Assembly: GCA_963383645.1 (NCBI GenBank) | Contig: OY726561.1 | Coordinates: forward strand, 23,702,795 to 23,766,794 | DNA from: Muscardinus avellanarius | Lineage: Eukaryota; Chordata; Mammalia; Rodentia; Gliridae | Reading direction: 5' to 3' | DNA: 64,000 bases | Part shown: piece after piece, positions 49,484-61,180 of the stretch | Layout: each line of letters begins with the position of its first letter | Numbering within the stretch: position 1 is the first letter of the stretch | Notes under the pieces: model-generated | What the model was told of the DNA's origin: nothing | Databases searched by the model: none | The model's input: the letters and a program-made list of their open reading frames with translations, nothing else | Made by a program: the position numbers and the translations under genes

Positions 49484-50462
49484 AGGCTCAATATGTGAAA
49501 TTTGGAGGATACAACCATTCAGAACATCACAGTTATTAATCATTGAAACTCTACCATGTACAGGAGGAATTGTGCCAGGTACTGCTAGATATGCCAAAAT
49601 GAGCCAGATTCTGTTCAAACTGCTTAACTTCAGTTAGTAAGGAACATGCAACACACTAACCCATACTAATACTGAAGAGAGAACATTAAAATAGCACAGA
49701 AGCAGAGGGTGATAGTGGGGACAAAACAGCATTAGTGCTGGCTACATGTTGTATCGGAAAGTTTAGAAGGAATTGTGCAGCTATCTAGCTTTCTAATTAA
49801 TGAGCAAGACCAAGAGAAGTAAAACCACTCCAGAATATAGAAAATGTAACGAAGAACACAGAAGAAAAAATATGATTTTCCAGTAGTTTTGGCTCCTGAG
49901 TTATTTGACAAATTGGAGCCAAAGTGTGGCGATGCTTCTGCTGCCTTGGTAACAGATAAACATCAACATATGCATGAGAGGCAAAATAAGGCCTGGATCT
50001 GGCTAAGTGCCAGGATAACGATGGTCCTGCCAGCATGGGAGGAGAGAAGAGGAAAGAGATGGGCAGGTCAGAAAAAAGAAAAGAAAATTTGGAGGTTTGA
50101 CATGGGATAATTTCACTTTTACTTGAATTGATTTTAGATACTTGTTTATCAAATATAATTCTTCAAGTGGTTAAAATATGGTAAACGCGTATAAATATAA
50201 GAATAGTTCAATTGTTTGATTTCTTGGTAAATTTGTATCATTATTTTAAACCTCCAACAACTGTATTGTTATTTTTCTTTTGTTTTATTGAAATTTAATT
50301 TTGAATGTAACCTGTAGCTAACTTGTGTTTTGATGTCTTCTCTAATATATAAAATGTAATTTCTATGATACATACTTTTCTTTGAAGGGAACATTTGTAT
50401 ACCTTGTAATGCAAAATAAAATCTGTTTCACCAGTATACAAAGCTGTCTTTTTAATAATAAT

Positions 50463-50488
50463 TCTAACATATATATATATATGTTAGA
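50463..50488. repeat. 26-bp perfect palindrome
   Basis: TCTAACATATA mirrored to TATATGTTAGA around a TA core; every base pairs with no loop. Confidence 0.95.
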
Positions 50489-50869
50489 TAAGAGAGTGCT
50501 TAACTTTTTCTAATAACTTATAATAAAAAAGACCACAGCACATTTAATCTTTTCCCCTGGAGAGGGAATAGATAAGCCAGGTGTTAAAAAGAATCATGCA
50601 CTTAAGTTTAATTTAGTTCTGCACTAATTTGTGATATATTATCTCATAAACTATAAAAAATTTATGATCATGTAATATTGGGGTATCTTTAAGGGACAAA
50701 GCTATGATCTAAAATTGTTTGTCATAAATATAACCAGAAAAAAACAGGGAAATTATAAAATAGTTATTGATAAATGTTTATATATGTTTATAAATTATTC
50801 CATGAAGAATATAGTGTATTCAGTAAAAGTTTTATTTTGTGTTAAGCACAGTTTAAAAAAGAAATATAA

Positions 50870-51085
50870 GGCCCGGCGTGGTGGCGCACGCTTGTAATCC
50901 CCGCGCTTGGGAGGCGGAGACGGGAGGATCACAAAGGTTCGAAGCCAGCCGTGCTGGCTTAAGAGACCCTGTTTCCAAATAAAAATATAAAAAATAGGTC
51001 TGGGAGTATAGCCCGGAAGTAGAAGTGCTTTCAGAAACCCCAGTACCACAAATAAAATAAAATAAAAAGAAAAAGAAAGAAAAAG
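50870..51085 (+). mobile_element. B1-dID SINE, short form, perfect 15-bp duplication
   Basis: GGCCCGGCGTGGTGGCGCAC, GTGCTGGCTTAAGAGACCCT, GTCTGGGAGTATAGCCCGGA, CCCCAGTACCACAAATAAAA, AAAAG-rich tail. AAAAAAGAAATATAA is identical at 50855-50869 and 51086-51100. It retains many CpGs and is among the least diverged copies. Confidence 0.95.
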
Positions 51086-51100
51086 AAAAAAGAAATATAA

Positions 51101-51250
51101 TAGAGGAGAATCACAGATTTGAGGCTAGTGCATTGCAAATTAATAAGATGCTCTTTCAAAATAAAGCAGGGTTGGTATAAAATTAACAGGCAAAGTGCCC
51201 CTGAGTTCAATGCATAGCAATACACACACACACACACACACAGACACACA
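51101..51250 (+). mobile_element. Old 5'-truncated B1-dID SINE ending in (CA)n
   Basis: GAGAATCACAGATTTGAGGC, TCTTTCAAAATAAAGCAGGG, CCCCTGAGTTCAATGCATAG, then CA units from about 51222 to 51250. Confidence 0.7.
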
Positions 51251-52934
51251 AATAATATGAATCTCTTCCAATAATTTAGGTCTAGAAGTGTCTCCACATT
51301 CCTTCTTCACTAGCATGAGTTGTTCCCTGCTAGAGCCTATGTAATCATTAGGTTTGCTGACCTCTGTGTTGTATATATTTGTAATATGTTTGCACACCCA
51401 TTTTTTATTGTAAATAAAGAAAACGTTAGAAAGTAAAAGGTTTATCCTTACTGTCTTTTCACATATGTTAAGCATTCTTTCCATCATCAGCAAACTTTAG
51501 AAATATATGGTTTACATGATCACATTATGGGGGAAGTCACCTGGAAATTTTTTTCCAATGTTCTAAAGAGTGATGGAGAAACTCATATGCAAGGAAAGTA
51601 CCTCCCTGAGCAGTAGCATTGAGAAGGGCAAATCTGCTTGTATCAGATATGATGTAAAAACAATTTTTCATAACATCAAGTTAGAATGTTGGTAACTCCC
51701 TGTGTACCTTTTTTCTTATAAGCTTTGTCTTGCCCAATTAGCTTTCAATGGTGCTTGAAATTCCCACTTGAAATGCCTTATGTTGACCTGTCCATTTTAA
51801 TCAAGTTAAATACTACCTGGGAGGAAGATATATTAGCTATCACTTAGGTTCAAATTAGTCTATCTAAACCTATTACTGAACATTTTCAACCAGCACAAAA
51901 GAAGGCCTTAGAGCAGGAATTCTTGAAATCATTCAAATGGCTGACCATAGAGATGCCTGGTAGCCCGCAATAAAAATATTTGTCCATTGCTCCTCAAACA
52001 AATCAATTTTACTGTGCTAAATCATATATTATTTCATATTGCATTCTAGTACAGTTGATAATCTCAGATTTAAATAGTTTAATGGAAGAAATATAGTTAT
52101 AAACATTTCATCCACTTAAAATTTTAACAATTGTTTGGATATTTGGAAAAACATTTTTTTTATTTCTGCTTGTTTTGTTTTTGTTTTTGCCATATCCCTA
52201 TAATATAGTCCTAATAAAAATTTAAAAATCAACTTTTACATCCTAATAAGGCATTTAATGCAAGCAAGGCATCATTTTAGAAAAAAAATGTAGCAAAAGA
52301 AAAGTAAAATATTACTTATTGGACACATTTGCTGTAAGATTTGTTCGAAATGTAGAAATATAAAATCAAATTTACAAGGTAAATGAGGTTGTACTTTCTA
52401 ATGAGAAGCCCAAATTATTTGCCCTTATTTGGTAAAGAGAGAGGTGGGCACCATTTCAGTCAGTACCTTGGGGACAAAACACTTCTGAAACACTGTTTTA
52501 CGTGGAAATTAATCTACAGCACCCGAAGGTATTGTATGTAATAAATTATCTCCTCTTATCTGGACCAAGAATAGTATTAGCTACAGTTCATGTTTGAGGA
52601 AAATCAGAAAATAATTACTCAAATCATTTTTTATAAAACTTAATCCTCTTGTTGAGGGGCTGGAGTATACATATATTGGAGAAAGGATTGGTTGTAGGAG
52701 AAGAACAAGATCAACATACATTGAACTTACCATCTAGGTAACATTGGCTTACTAGTTGGATTAATTACTATAGCTATTACTATTATTTACTGCATAAATA
52801 GAAAACAGATCTAGAAGACCAGGTAAAAATATAAGGTTTAATTCCAGTAACTACATTTTATTTTTCAACTAGATTATTTATCAGAATTTATGCAGTTTAA
52901 TTTTTTGCTGCATTTTAAAATTTAAATGAACTAT

Positions 52935-53186
52935 GGCCGGGTGTGGTGGCACATGCTACTAATCCCCACATGTGGGAGGCAGAGATAGGAGGATTGTGCA
53001 GGTTTAAAGCCAGCCTCTCTGGCTTAAGAAAGGCTGTTTCCAAATAAAAATATAAAAAATATAAAAATATAAAAAATATAAAAAATAGGTTTGGGAGTGT
53101 AGGCTGGAGGTAGAAGGGTTTCCAGGAACCCCAGCACCACCAAAACAACAACAACAACAACAACAACAAAAATGAAAACAACAAAA
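52935..53186 (+). mobile_element. B1-dID SINE, short form, expanded linker and (CAA)n tail
   Basis: GGCCGGGTGTGGTGGCACAT, CTCTGGCTTAAGAAAGGCTG, a linker with repeated ATATAAAAA units (53045-53085), GTTTGGGAGTGTAGGCTGGA, CCCCAGCACCACC, CAA repeat tail. Duplication TAAATGAACTAT (52923-52934) and TAAATAAACTAT (53187-53198). Confidence 0.92.
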
Positions 53187-53937
53187 TAAATAAACTATAA
53201 AATGCATCCTTAATTATAAATAAGCATTTTCTCAGAAATTTGCTATATGCTACCATCAAAATATTTCTCTAATCAATGGAATCAATTAGTCAACCAGGGC
53301 ATACATGGACATTTATTTTGTCATCCCTTAAATGCTCTTTAGTGAACTAACTACTATTATTTAAAATGGATAGAATCAAAGTTCTATCCATTTTAATTTC
53401 TTAATATGAGAGAAAAGCATATTGGCAAATGAGAAATTCCTTAAGACTCACCAAACTCTATTCATAATAAATCAAGAACTATAAACATGACAATTTTTCT
53501 TGTGAGACAAATAACATTTGGCTAAAGATCACTGAAATTTTTTAGAAAAAGAACTCTGAAAGAGGGGAGGGGTTCTCTGACTCAATTGTTCAGTGATAAT
53601 TAAAATAAATTCTTTAAATGTTGAAAGAATACTAACTGCTCATTAAACAGACAGAAGGCAAAGTGACTAAAATCATATTTCGGGTTGCTTTTACATAACT
53701 GCATGGTATGAAGGGAGATCAGAGAGAAGCTAATTATATGGACCAGCGGGACAATTAGGTTCATTCTAAGAATGTGTACGTATAAAATAAAGATGATATG
53801 GCCATATTTTTACTTCAGGGGAGGATTTACATCAATGTTACAAAACACACATGCGCAACACCCATATTCACATATTACCTCTTCTTCATTCTTTTACTCC
53901 TGTATCTATAACTGTCCCTCCAACTATAACATATTAG

Positions 53938-54123
53938 AGTCTGCATGTATGTTTCCATCATCTTGTAACCCATTAAGATGTATGACTACAATACACCAAT
54001 TAAAGGAGGCTGAGATGGGAGGATCACGGTTCAAGGACAGCCTCAGCTACTTAGTGAGGCCCTTCGCAACTCAGTGATATCATGTTTCAAAATAAAGAAT
54101 AGAAAAGACTACAATACACCAAT
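53938..54123 (+). mobile_element. L1 tail with truncated SINE inserted; 17-bp duplication
   Basis: 53938-54000 is an L1 3' terminus (CCCATTAAGATGTATGACTA, CAATACACCAAT). A SINE lacking its 5' end and ID part follows (54001-54106, GAGGCTGAGATGGGAGGATC .. TTTCAAAATAAAGAATAG). GACTACAATACACCAAT is then repeated exactly (53984-54000 and 54107-54123), so the second L1-like end is the target-site duplication, not a second element. Confidence 0.9.
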
Positions 54124-55245
54124 AAAAAGAAGAATAAAGAAAAAACTATACTGAAATTAATAGACATAGAAGAGAGAATCAAAATTAAAGGTAAAGGGAT
54201 GCATAATTTCTTCAAAGAAATAGTATCAGGAAATTTTCCAATCATAGAAAAAAAAAGGTTGATACACAAGTACACAAAATGTATAGAGCCTCCTTTAGAT
54301 AACATTAGAGAAAAGATTCACCACATCACATAATAGTCAAACTAACTAGCATAATAGCAAAGGAGAGAGTCTTAAAGACACCATAAGCAAAAAACCAAGT
54401 GACATTTAAAAGCAAACCAATTAGAATCATCCTAGAGTTCCCAAACTAAGCCATGAAAGCCAGGAGGGTCTGGAACAACATATTCCAAACTCTGGGGGGG
54501 GGGGGGGAGGACACTGGCAGCCAAAAATTTCCTATGCAGCAAAACTACCTCTAAAATTTGATGGGGATATAAAAATCTTTCATGATAAATAGAAGCTCAA
54601 ATAATTTATGTCTGCCAACCCAACACTAGAGAAAATACTAAAAGAGGTTAACTGCAAGAAAAAGAAAATAATAAATGTCAGAACCAAAGAAATAATAATA
54701 TCTATTAAAAACAACTGAACAAAGAATAAACATTATCTCAAACAGAAGTTAAAACCCAAAATGTTAAGAATTAAAGTTATCTTTCAATAATCATGCTGAG
54801 CATAAATGGCCTTAAATGCATAATCCAAAGACATAAGGTGGAAAATAGATTAAAAATCAGAATTCATCTATATGCTGTTTGCAAGAAACACACCTTAAAA
54901 GTAAAGACTGTCACAAACTAAAGTTGAAGGGATGGAGCAAGGTAATCCATGCCAGTGGGACAGAAAGACAAGTAGGAGAAGCATCTATGATATCAAATAA
55001 ATTATACTTGAAGCGTACGCTTATCAGAAGAGACAAAGCAGGTCATTTTTTTGGTAAAAAGAAACAATCCAGCAAGAGAAAATAAAGATACTCAACATTT
55101 ATACCCCAAATGTAGGTGTAGTTACTTTTATAAAAGAAGCTCTCTGTGACATTACGTCAAGCATAGATCCCAATTTTACAAAACTACTGGGAGATTTCAA
55201 CAATTCTCTCACACCACTAGACCTATATTCTAGAATAAAGGTCAG
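54124..55245 (+). mobile_element. Old L1: ORF1 end and ORF2 endonuclease region
   Basis: Plus strand. 54170-54680 resembles the ORF1 C-terminal half (GAAATAGTATCAGGAAATTT, later TTTCATGATAAATAGAAGCT). 54790-55240 resembles the start of ORF2 (ATTCATCTATATGCTGTTTG, CTGGGAGATTTCAACAATTC, the endonuclease GDFN-like motif). Contains a run of 14 G at 54494-54507. All frames are broken. Confidence 0.65.
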
Positions 55246-56125
55246 TAAAATGGGCAAGTAAACTAAATAGTCACTTCACAAAAGAAATCTAAATGGCTAT
55301 TAAATGCATAAAAAATGTTCATCATAATAAGCAATCAGAGAGATTCAAATCAAAACTACCTTGAGATTTCACCTAACTAAAATTAGAATGGAAACAATTG
55401 AAAACACAAAAAGAAGTGGGAACTCTAACACATTGTTGTGGGATTAAAAACTATTGCAACCACTTTGCAAAACAGTATGGAGGATTCTCAGAAGAATGGG
55501 AACAAACCTAACATCTGATCCAGGAATATCACTTCTGAGTATCTACCCAAAAGAATAAAACCAAAATACCAAACGAATGCATGTATATCTATGTTCATAG
55601 CCACGCAATTTATCAAACTATGAAACAAGCCAAGTTTCCATCCACAGATGAATGGATTACAAATATATGGGATATATACACAATGGAATTCTACTCAGCT
55701 ATAAAGAAAAACAAAATTATGTCATATGCAGGGAAATGGATGAACCTGGAGAACATTATGCTAAGTGAGATTAGTCAGTCACAAAAAGTAAAAATCTGAT
55801 GCTTTTTCTAAAATGCAGAAGCTACTGAGAAGGTCATAGGAGAAACTCTAAACAATAAAGGAGAAACCATAGATGAGCAAATAAGCCAACCTAACTTAGG
55901 GAGATTGGAAGGGAGAAGAAAGAAACTCCCTAATGTTCTCCAGGTACATTCATAAGCATATAAAAGTCAATTAGTAAGCCAAACATGAGAAGGATAGCTT
56001 GGACAGAAAATGGGGTGGGAATTGGGTAAGGGCTAACTGAGTGGTGTATATGCCTCTACCATTTTGTGCCCCATTAGGATGTATGAATAGAATGCACCAA
56101 TAAAAGTAATTAAAAATAAAATTAA
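55246..56125 (+). mobile_element. L1 ORF2 C-terminus and 3' end
   Basis: Starts in the AAAATGGGCAAGTAAACTAA region and runs through TTGAGATTTCACCTAACTAA, EFYSAIKKNKIMSYAGKWMN, GAACATTATGCTAAGTGAGA, GTAAGCCAAACATGAGAAGG, to TGCACCAATAAAAG. Placed directly after the endonuclease region, it lacks roughly the middle of ORF2, so this is either one L1 with an internal deletion or two abutting copies. Confidence 0.85.
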
Positions 56126-56519
56126 AATGATTTGTCATTAACTATAGGGTAGTTTATTTCAATTTTACAGTAATAATTTAGAAATATCTAGGTAGATTTT
56201 TCACTCACCAAAAGCATAGCGAAATGCAAATGTTTCAGATGAACAGATTTCAAGTTTTAAAATTTTAGGTTTACATTGATATTTTTATTTATTTGATACT
56301 AACATAAACATCCAAAAATTCTCTATAATTTAAATGAACATGTCAGACTCTGTTACAAAGACAGGGCAATAAAAAAGGTGTTCTTAATTCACATACTATC
56401 CACACACTGTGTTGTCTTAGAGGTCTTAGTGGTCTCATTCAAAATAAAATTTGCAATCACTGCTGTATAACAAGTAGACCAAAGTGGTGATTTATACTTT
56501 TTGCATACATTGAAAAATT

Positions 56520-56705
56520 AATTTTTTTTTATTTTTTTTATTTTTTTATTTTTTTATTGGTGAACTGTATTCATACATCATAGTGGGATACAAACTTTTG
56601 TAGACATACATGCACACATTGCCCAGTCACCCCCCCCACCCGATCCCCACCCCATTCTCTCCCCATCCCTCCTTCCCATACTTGGCTTAGTGGTTGACAT
56701 CTAGT
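56520..56705 (-). mobile_element. L1 3' end with poly-T (reverse poly-A)
   Basis: Interrupted T run, TATTGGTGAACTGTATTCAT, ATCATAGTGGGATACAAACT, a run of C (reverse of the G-rich 3'UTR tract), CATACTTGGCTTAGTGGTTG. Severely 5'-truncated. Confidence 0.85.
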
Positions 56706-56899
56706 ATTATAGCAATTTATCCAAAATTAAAAATTATAATTTCACATAACAGTTTAATTTGTCTGATACCAAGCTTTTTTTGACTTAAAGATAACATTTC
56801 AATATTTCTTTTTGCTTTCTTTCTTACCAGAGAATATTTTTTTCTATTTTTTTAGGTGAAACTATCATATATTTATATATTTATTTTTCAGAAAAAAAA

Positions 56900-57585
56900 T
56901 CTATCCTAATATGGAATATGGACTCTAGATACCCAAAATGATCTTGAAAAAGAACAAAGCAAGAAGATATATATTTTCTGATTTCAAACCATATAAAGCT
57001 ACAATAATTGAAACAGTGTAGTACTGTTCTAAAGGCAGATATATAAACCATTGGAGTTAAATAAAAGCCTAGAGCTAAATTCTTCCCTATATTTTCCAGT
57101 TATTTTTGACAAGGTTTCCACGAACATTTGATGGTGGAAATAATAATCTTTTAACAAGATATTGTTGAAAAATAATAATTACATGGAAAAGAATAAAATT
57201 GGACCCTTACCTAATCCCATATACAAGTATTAACTCAAAATAGATAAAAGACCTAAATATAAATCTTAAGACTATAAACTTTTAGAAGAAAATCTGGGTC
57301 ATAAAACCTCACAACATTGAAATTGGCAGTGATTTCTTGGATATGATTTCAATGGCACATGCAACAGAAGAGTATACAAACTCCCTAAAAAATAAAAAAA
57401 AATATTGTATATCCAAAGACAATGTAAACAGAGTTAAAAGTTACTAATAGAATTGGATAAAATATTTCCAAATGCTCTATCTGAAGGTATATTAATATTC
57501 CAACTAGACATTCTAAAAATTAACAACAATAAAGGCAAACAATACAATTTAGAGATAGGTAAAAGATTAACATAAATAATGAATC
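56900..57585 (+). mobile_element. Old L1 (L1M-like) ORF2 C-terminal fragment
   Basis: GATTTCAAACCATATAAAGC, TTATTTTTGACAAGGTTTCC, ACAAGTATTAACTCAAAATA, TAGATAAAAGACCTAAATAT: the DFK-YYKA to INS-WIKDLN part of ORF2, diverged and frame-broken. Confidence 0.75.
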
Positions 57586-57602
57586 TCCACAGATAACCAA
57601 TC

Positions 57603-58519
57603 TTAGTTGTCTGTTGGATGGAAAATCTTGTTTCTCTGGTTCTGGTGTATGTTACCTATTTCTTCTTTGTAGTTAATCTCTTTGAGTATTTTCTCTAGCG
57701 CTGGTTTCGAAGACATAAATTCCTTCAGTTTCTGTTTGTCATGGAAGCTTCTTATTTTTCCATCTAATTTGATAGAAAGTTTTGCTGGGTAGAAAATTTT
57801 TGGCTGGAAGTTGTTTTCTTTCAGAGCTTGGAATATGTTACTCCAAGCCCTTCTGGCTCTCATGACTTGGTTTGGGAAGTCTGGAGTGATTCTAATTGGT
57901 TTGCCTCTGAATGTCACTTGGCCCTTTGTTTTGTTGCCTTTAAGATTCTCTGCTTGGCTTCCACATTGGTCATTTTGACAATTATGTGGCGTGGGGATCC
58001 TCTTCTCTGATCCTGTCTAAAGGGAATTCTATAAGTTTCCTGGACCTGTATATCAACCTCTTGCTCTATGTTTGGAAAATTTTCTGCTATTACTTCCTTG
58101 AAGAGATTGTTGATCCCTTTGGTTTCACTTTCTTTTCCCTCCTCTATTCCAATTATTCTTAGATTAGCTCTCTTAAAATGGGCCCATATTTCTTCAATGT
58201 CAGATTCCTGCGGTCAGATATTTTTTTCTAGATTAGAAACTATGCGTTCATTTTTGGAATGATCATCTTCTAAGAGCGAGATTCTGTTCTCCATGTGGTC
58301 TAATCAGTTGTTCATGCTTTGAATTGAGGCCTTTACTTCATTAATTGCATCCTTTATCTCTTTGTGGCTCTCTCTGAGTTCTTTTCGAAGCACCTCTATT
58401 ATTTCTACAGTTATTTTCCTGATTTGATCTTCTAGAAATCTCTGATTTTCAGTTTTATCGGGTTCTGATGTTGTGGGGTTGTGAGCATTCATTGCTCCAG
58501 TATTATTCCTCTTTCCCAT
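57603..58519 (-). pseudogene. L1 ORF1 (RNA-binding protein), broken copy
   Basis: Minus strand, start ATG at 58517-58519 (MGKRNNTG, the usual L1 ORF1p beginning) to TAA at 57603-57605, about 305 codons, a normal length. The N-terminal part reads KELRESHKEIKDAINEVKAS, a coiled-coil stretch; the C-terminal part has KGKP-type GKPIRITPDF, ARRAWSNIF, NFQPKIFYPAKLS and FMSSKPALEKILKE, the conserved ORF1p C-terminal domain. In-frame TGA codons lie at 58304-58306 and 58214-58216 and a single-base frameshift lies around 57918-57960. No ORF2 follows on this strand. An intact L1 ORF1p is a trimeric nucleic-acid chaperone; this copy cannot make it. Confidence 0.9.
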
Positions 58520-59318
58520 GATTTCAGAAGTTTGTGCCTTCTCTGGGTTCTTCCCTTGGGTCACTATGACTTCGCTTAAGGTGCTCTGGATCTCGAGTCT
58601 GTAGTATCTCTGACCCCACTACTCCTTTACTGGGTTGTATCACAGAGTCTCCAACCCAGGGAGTCGATAGAGGCTGCTTTAGTCTATGGGGGGTGCCAGG
58701 TTGCACGTTCTTCTATGGTGTGATATCTCTGCCACCGCCCCTCCCCCACTGGGTCAAGTCCCAGGGAGTACAGTACTGGGATTTCTCCTCTGTGGCCCGC
58801 AATTTGACTCACTGTTCTTGAGTTCGTAGATCGAGCTGTACTGGACTCCGTGAATTCACTGCTGCTGCCGCCGGTGGCAATATGGCGCCGCTGCCACGCC
58901 CTCGGCTGTGAGGCTGGCGTATTTTTTCTTCTCTGGTTTTGAGTTCCACTCTGAGTCCCTGCAGCGTGTGCTGAGCTCAGCCACTGGGAGCTTTAGATGA
59001 TCCCTGCACCGAAAGATCCCGCCTGGCTGTTCCTCAGTGGCTCACCTTGGCTTGCTGTAGCCGTCCAGTGAATTCGCCGCTGCCGCCGGCAGTTTGGCGC
59101 TGCTGCTGCGTCCTCAGGCATGAGGTTGGTGTATCTCCTCTGTGGCTCTGAGCTCTGTTCTCAGTCCGCTTTCTCTCTGGAGCCTGGTGATTTTTTTGTT
59201 TCTCTGGTGATGGTGTTTTCTGGCTATGAAAGGTGCTGATTTTGTGGTAATGGAGATTGGTTGTTAGCGGGGCTCTTAAGCCCCGCTTTTCTCGGTCGCC
59301 ATCTTCCCGGAAGTCCCT
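58520..59318 (-). promoter_or_regulatory. L1 5'UTR with partly tandem, CpG-rich promoter
   Basis: About 800 bp upstream of ORF1, much richer in GC and CpG than the surroundings. Two similar blocks, each with GAATTC followed by a CTGC/CCGCCG-rich box, start 218 bp apart (58852 and 59070). A further partial copy of the TCTCCTCTGTGGC segment lies at 58793. The 5' terminus has a YY1-type core (GCCATCTT, 59298-59305, AAGATGGC on the element strand) next to an ETS-type CCGGAAGT (59307-59314). An 8-bp stem (59267-59274 with 59279-59286) sits 32 bp inside. YY1 near the 5' end is known for human L1. The element reads in the direction of NCAM2. Confidence 0.8.
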
Positions 59319-60960
59319 AAATTTTTGAAATTTAAAATTTGAACCAAATATTTAGAGTAAGAAAATTACTTTGGACTAACATATCATTGATTTATTTTAT
59401 TTTTACATTAAATGTGATTGTTGTGAATATCCAGATAATACAATAATTATGGACTCGGAAGAAAAGTGAAGCTTGCAAATTTATATGAAACTGAGAGTTA
59501 TAAAAAGCAATACATAAAATAACAGTGATAGCACTATAATTGCATATATTTAAAAATTTACAGAGAATATTGCAACAATATATCAGCATCTTACATCTTT
59601 CTATATTCAATTTCACTCTGATCAATTATACATCTACCTAGTCCTCACCTACTGTACTATATGTTACAACATATAAAATTATCCCAAATATGATGCCTTT
59701 TCATGCAAATATTTATGTCACAGTTTCTTTAGATCAATAATTCAAACTATCTTAGCTGGGTGAGTTTTGTCAAAGTGTTTTAGAATATAAAAATCAGGAT
59801 GCCTCACGGATGACTCATTTGCAAGGCCATTCCCTTTAGAGTGTGGTGGCAAGTAATTTCCATTCCTGATTATATGAAGGAAAGTAAGGACTGCTTCAGT
59901 GCCCTTATTTGCATGGCATGAAACCTAACTCCTTGGAAAGCTAGAGATTCAAGAGAAAGCGAGGGGCCAAGCTCAGCACCTTTTATCATTTAAACATCCC
60001 AAATCACTCGCTCATTTCAGCTCCCACCTGTTGGTCAGAATTGTGCCACTAAATATAATCCACACCAAAGGTGAATCAGTCTCTATTACTTGAAAGGAGA
60101 AGTATCAAAGTACTTTGGGATATATTTTAAATCATATCTAAAATCTATCAATTCATATCTCACTTATAAACTTACTTGTCTCTCTCCCAAACTCTCACAA
60201 ATCATCTGACATTTATGTCAGGGAGCATCCTGATTTTTATCTTATAAAAAACCCTGACCAAAACCACGAATATAATATAGTTTAAATACCTGGCCATTGG
60301 AGCTGTATGCCAGTACATGTCTATCTGGATGCTTAAACAACTTCATGTGAACATCCAGAATGGAATACTTAGGCCAATGGGAAAAGGCATGCTGTTTTCA
60401 CATAACTTTCAAAGAAGAACAGTCAGACACAATGCAACCACTTGTATATTTCCAGTAAAAATGCAAAGTTTTACTAAATCATGGAGTAAGATATTCATCA
60501 TTTCAGACCTGGTGTATTTAAGGAAGCATTCACAGAGTGAACAGTAATTAGCTTCTGAATGAAGAATAAATGATGCTGGAAGAAAAGATGTGTAGGTAGA
60601 GAGAATAGCAAAATATTAGAGGAATGTGTATTCATGCAAGTTGATAGTGAGGAATGATATGGCTATCACACAAAAAAGTGAGAAGCAAGGAAGGCATGAT
60701 CCTAAATGGCTCTGAGGGTCTGTCAATCCTCAGATCACTACACTTGCAGGATGCATCCCCCTGGGGTAATGGATATTCTGAATATATTTTAAATAGTTAT
60801 TTCTATTTCTGCTTGATGTAAAGAATACTATAAAGTCAATTCAAGGGAGAAGCTGGGAAAACATCTATTCAATAGTGTTAATAAATAACACAAAGGAGTA
60901 TGTGATAAAGGATGTTCTAGTTTATATTAAATGTATATAAATGTGGCATTATATGGAGGA

Positions 60961-61110
60961 TAATACTGTGCATGGTGATGCATGCTTGTAATTCCAGTGA
61001 GGCCTTCTACAACTTAGGCCTTGCTTCAAAAATAAAAGAATAAAACATATGGCTGGAGATGTAGCTTGGAGGTAGAATGTCCCTAGGTTCCATTCCCAGT
61101 ACCACTAAAG
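60961..61110 (+). mobile_element. B1-dID SINE with internal deletion in the B1 part
   Basis: GTGCATGGTGATGCATGCTT, then directly GTGAGGCCTTCTACAACTTA, GGCTGGAGATGTAGCTTGGA, CCATTCCCAGTACCACTAAA. ATATGGAGGA flanks it (60951-60960 and 61111-61120). Confidence 0.88.
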
Positions 61111-61180
61111 ATATGGAGGAAATATACCATATTCAGTTGAAAACAGAAACATAAAAGATGATATTATAAACTTATCTTCA

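Noticed and set aside
49889..50110. 73-codon plus-strand open frame followed by 3'UTR-like AT-rich sequence and AATAAA near 50417
   Set aside because: Could be a processed-transcript remnant, but there is no poly-A tail, duplication or recognisable protein.
53984..54123. Two separate L1 tails
   Set aside because: The second is an exact 17-bp target-site duplication of the first, created by the SINE.
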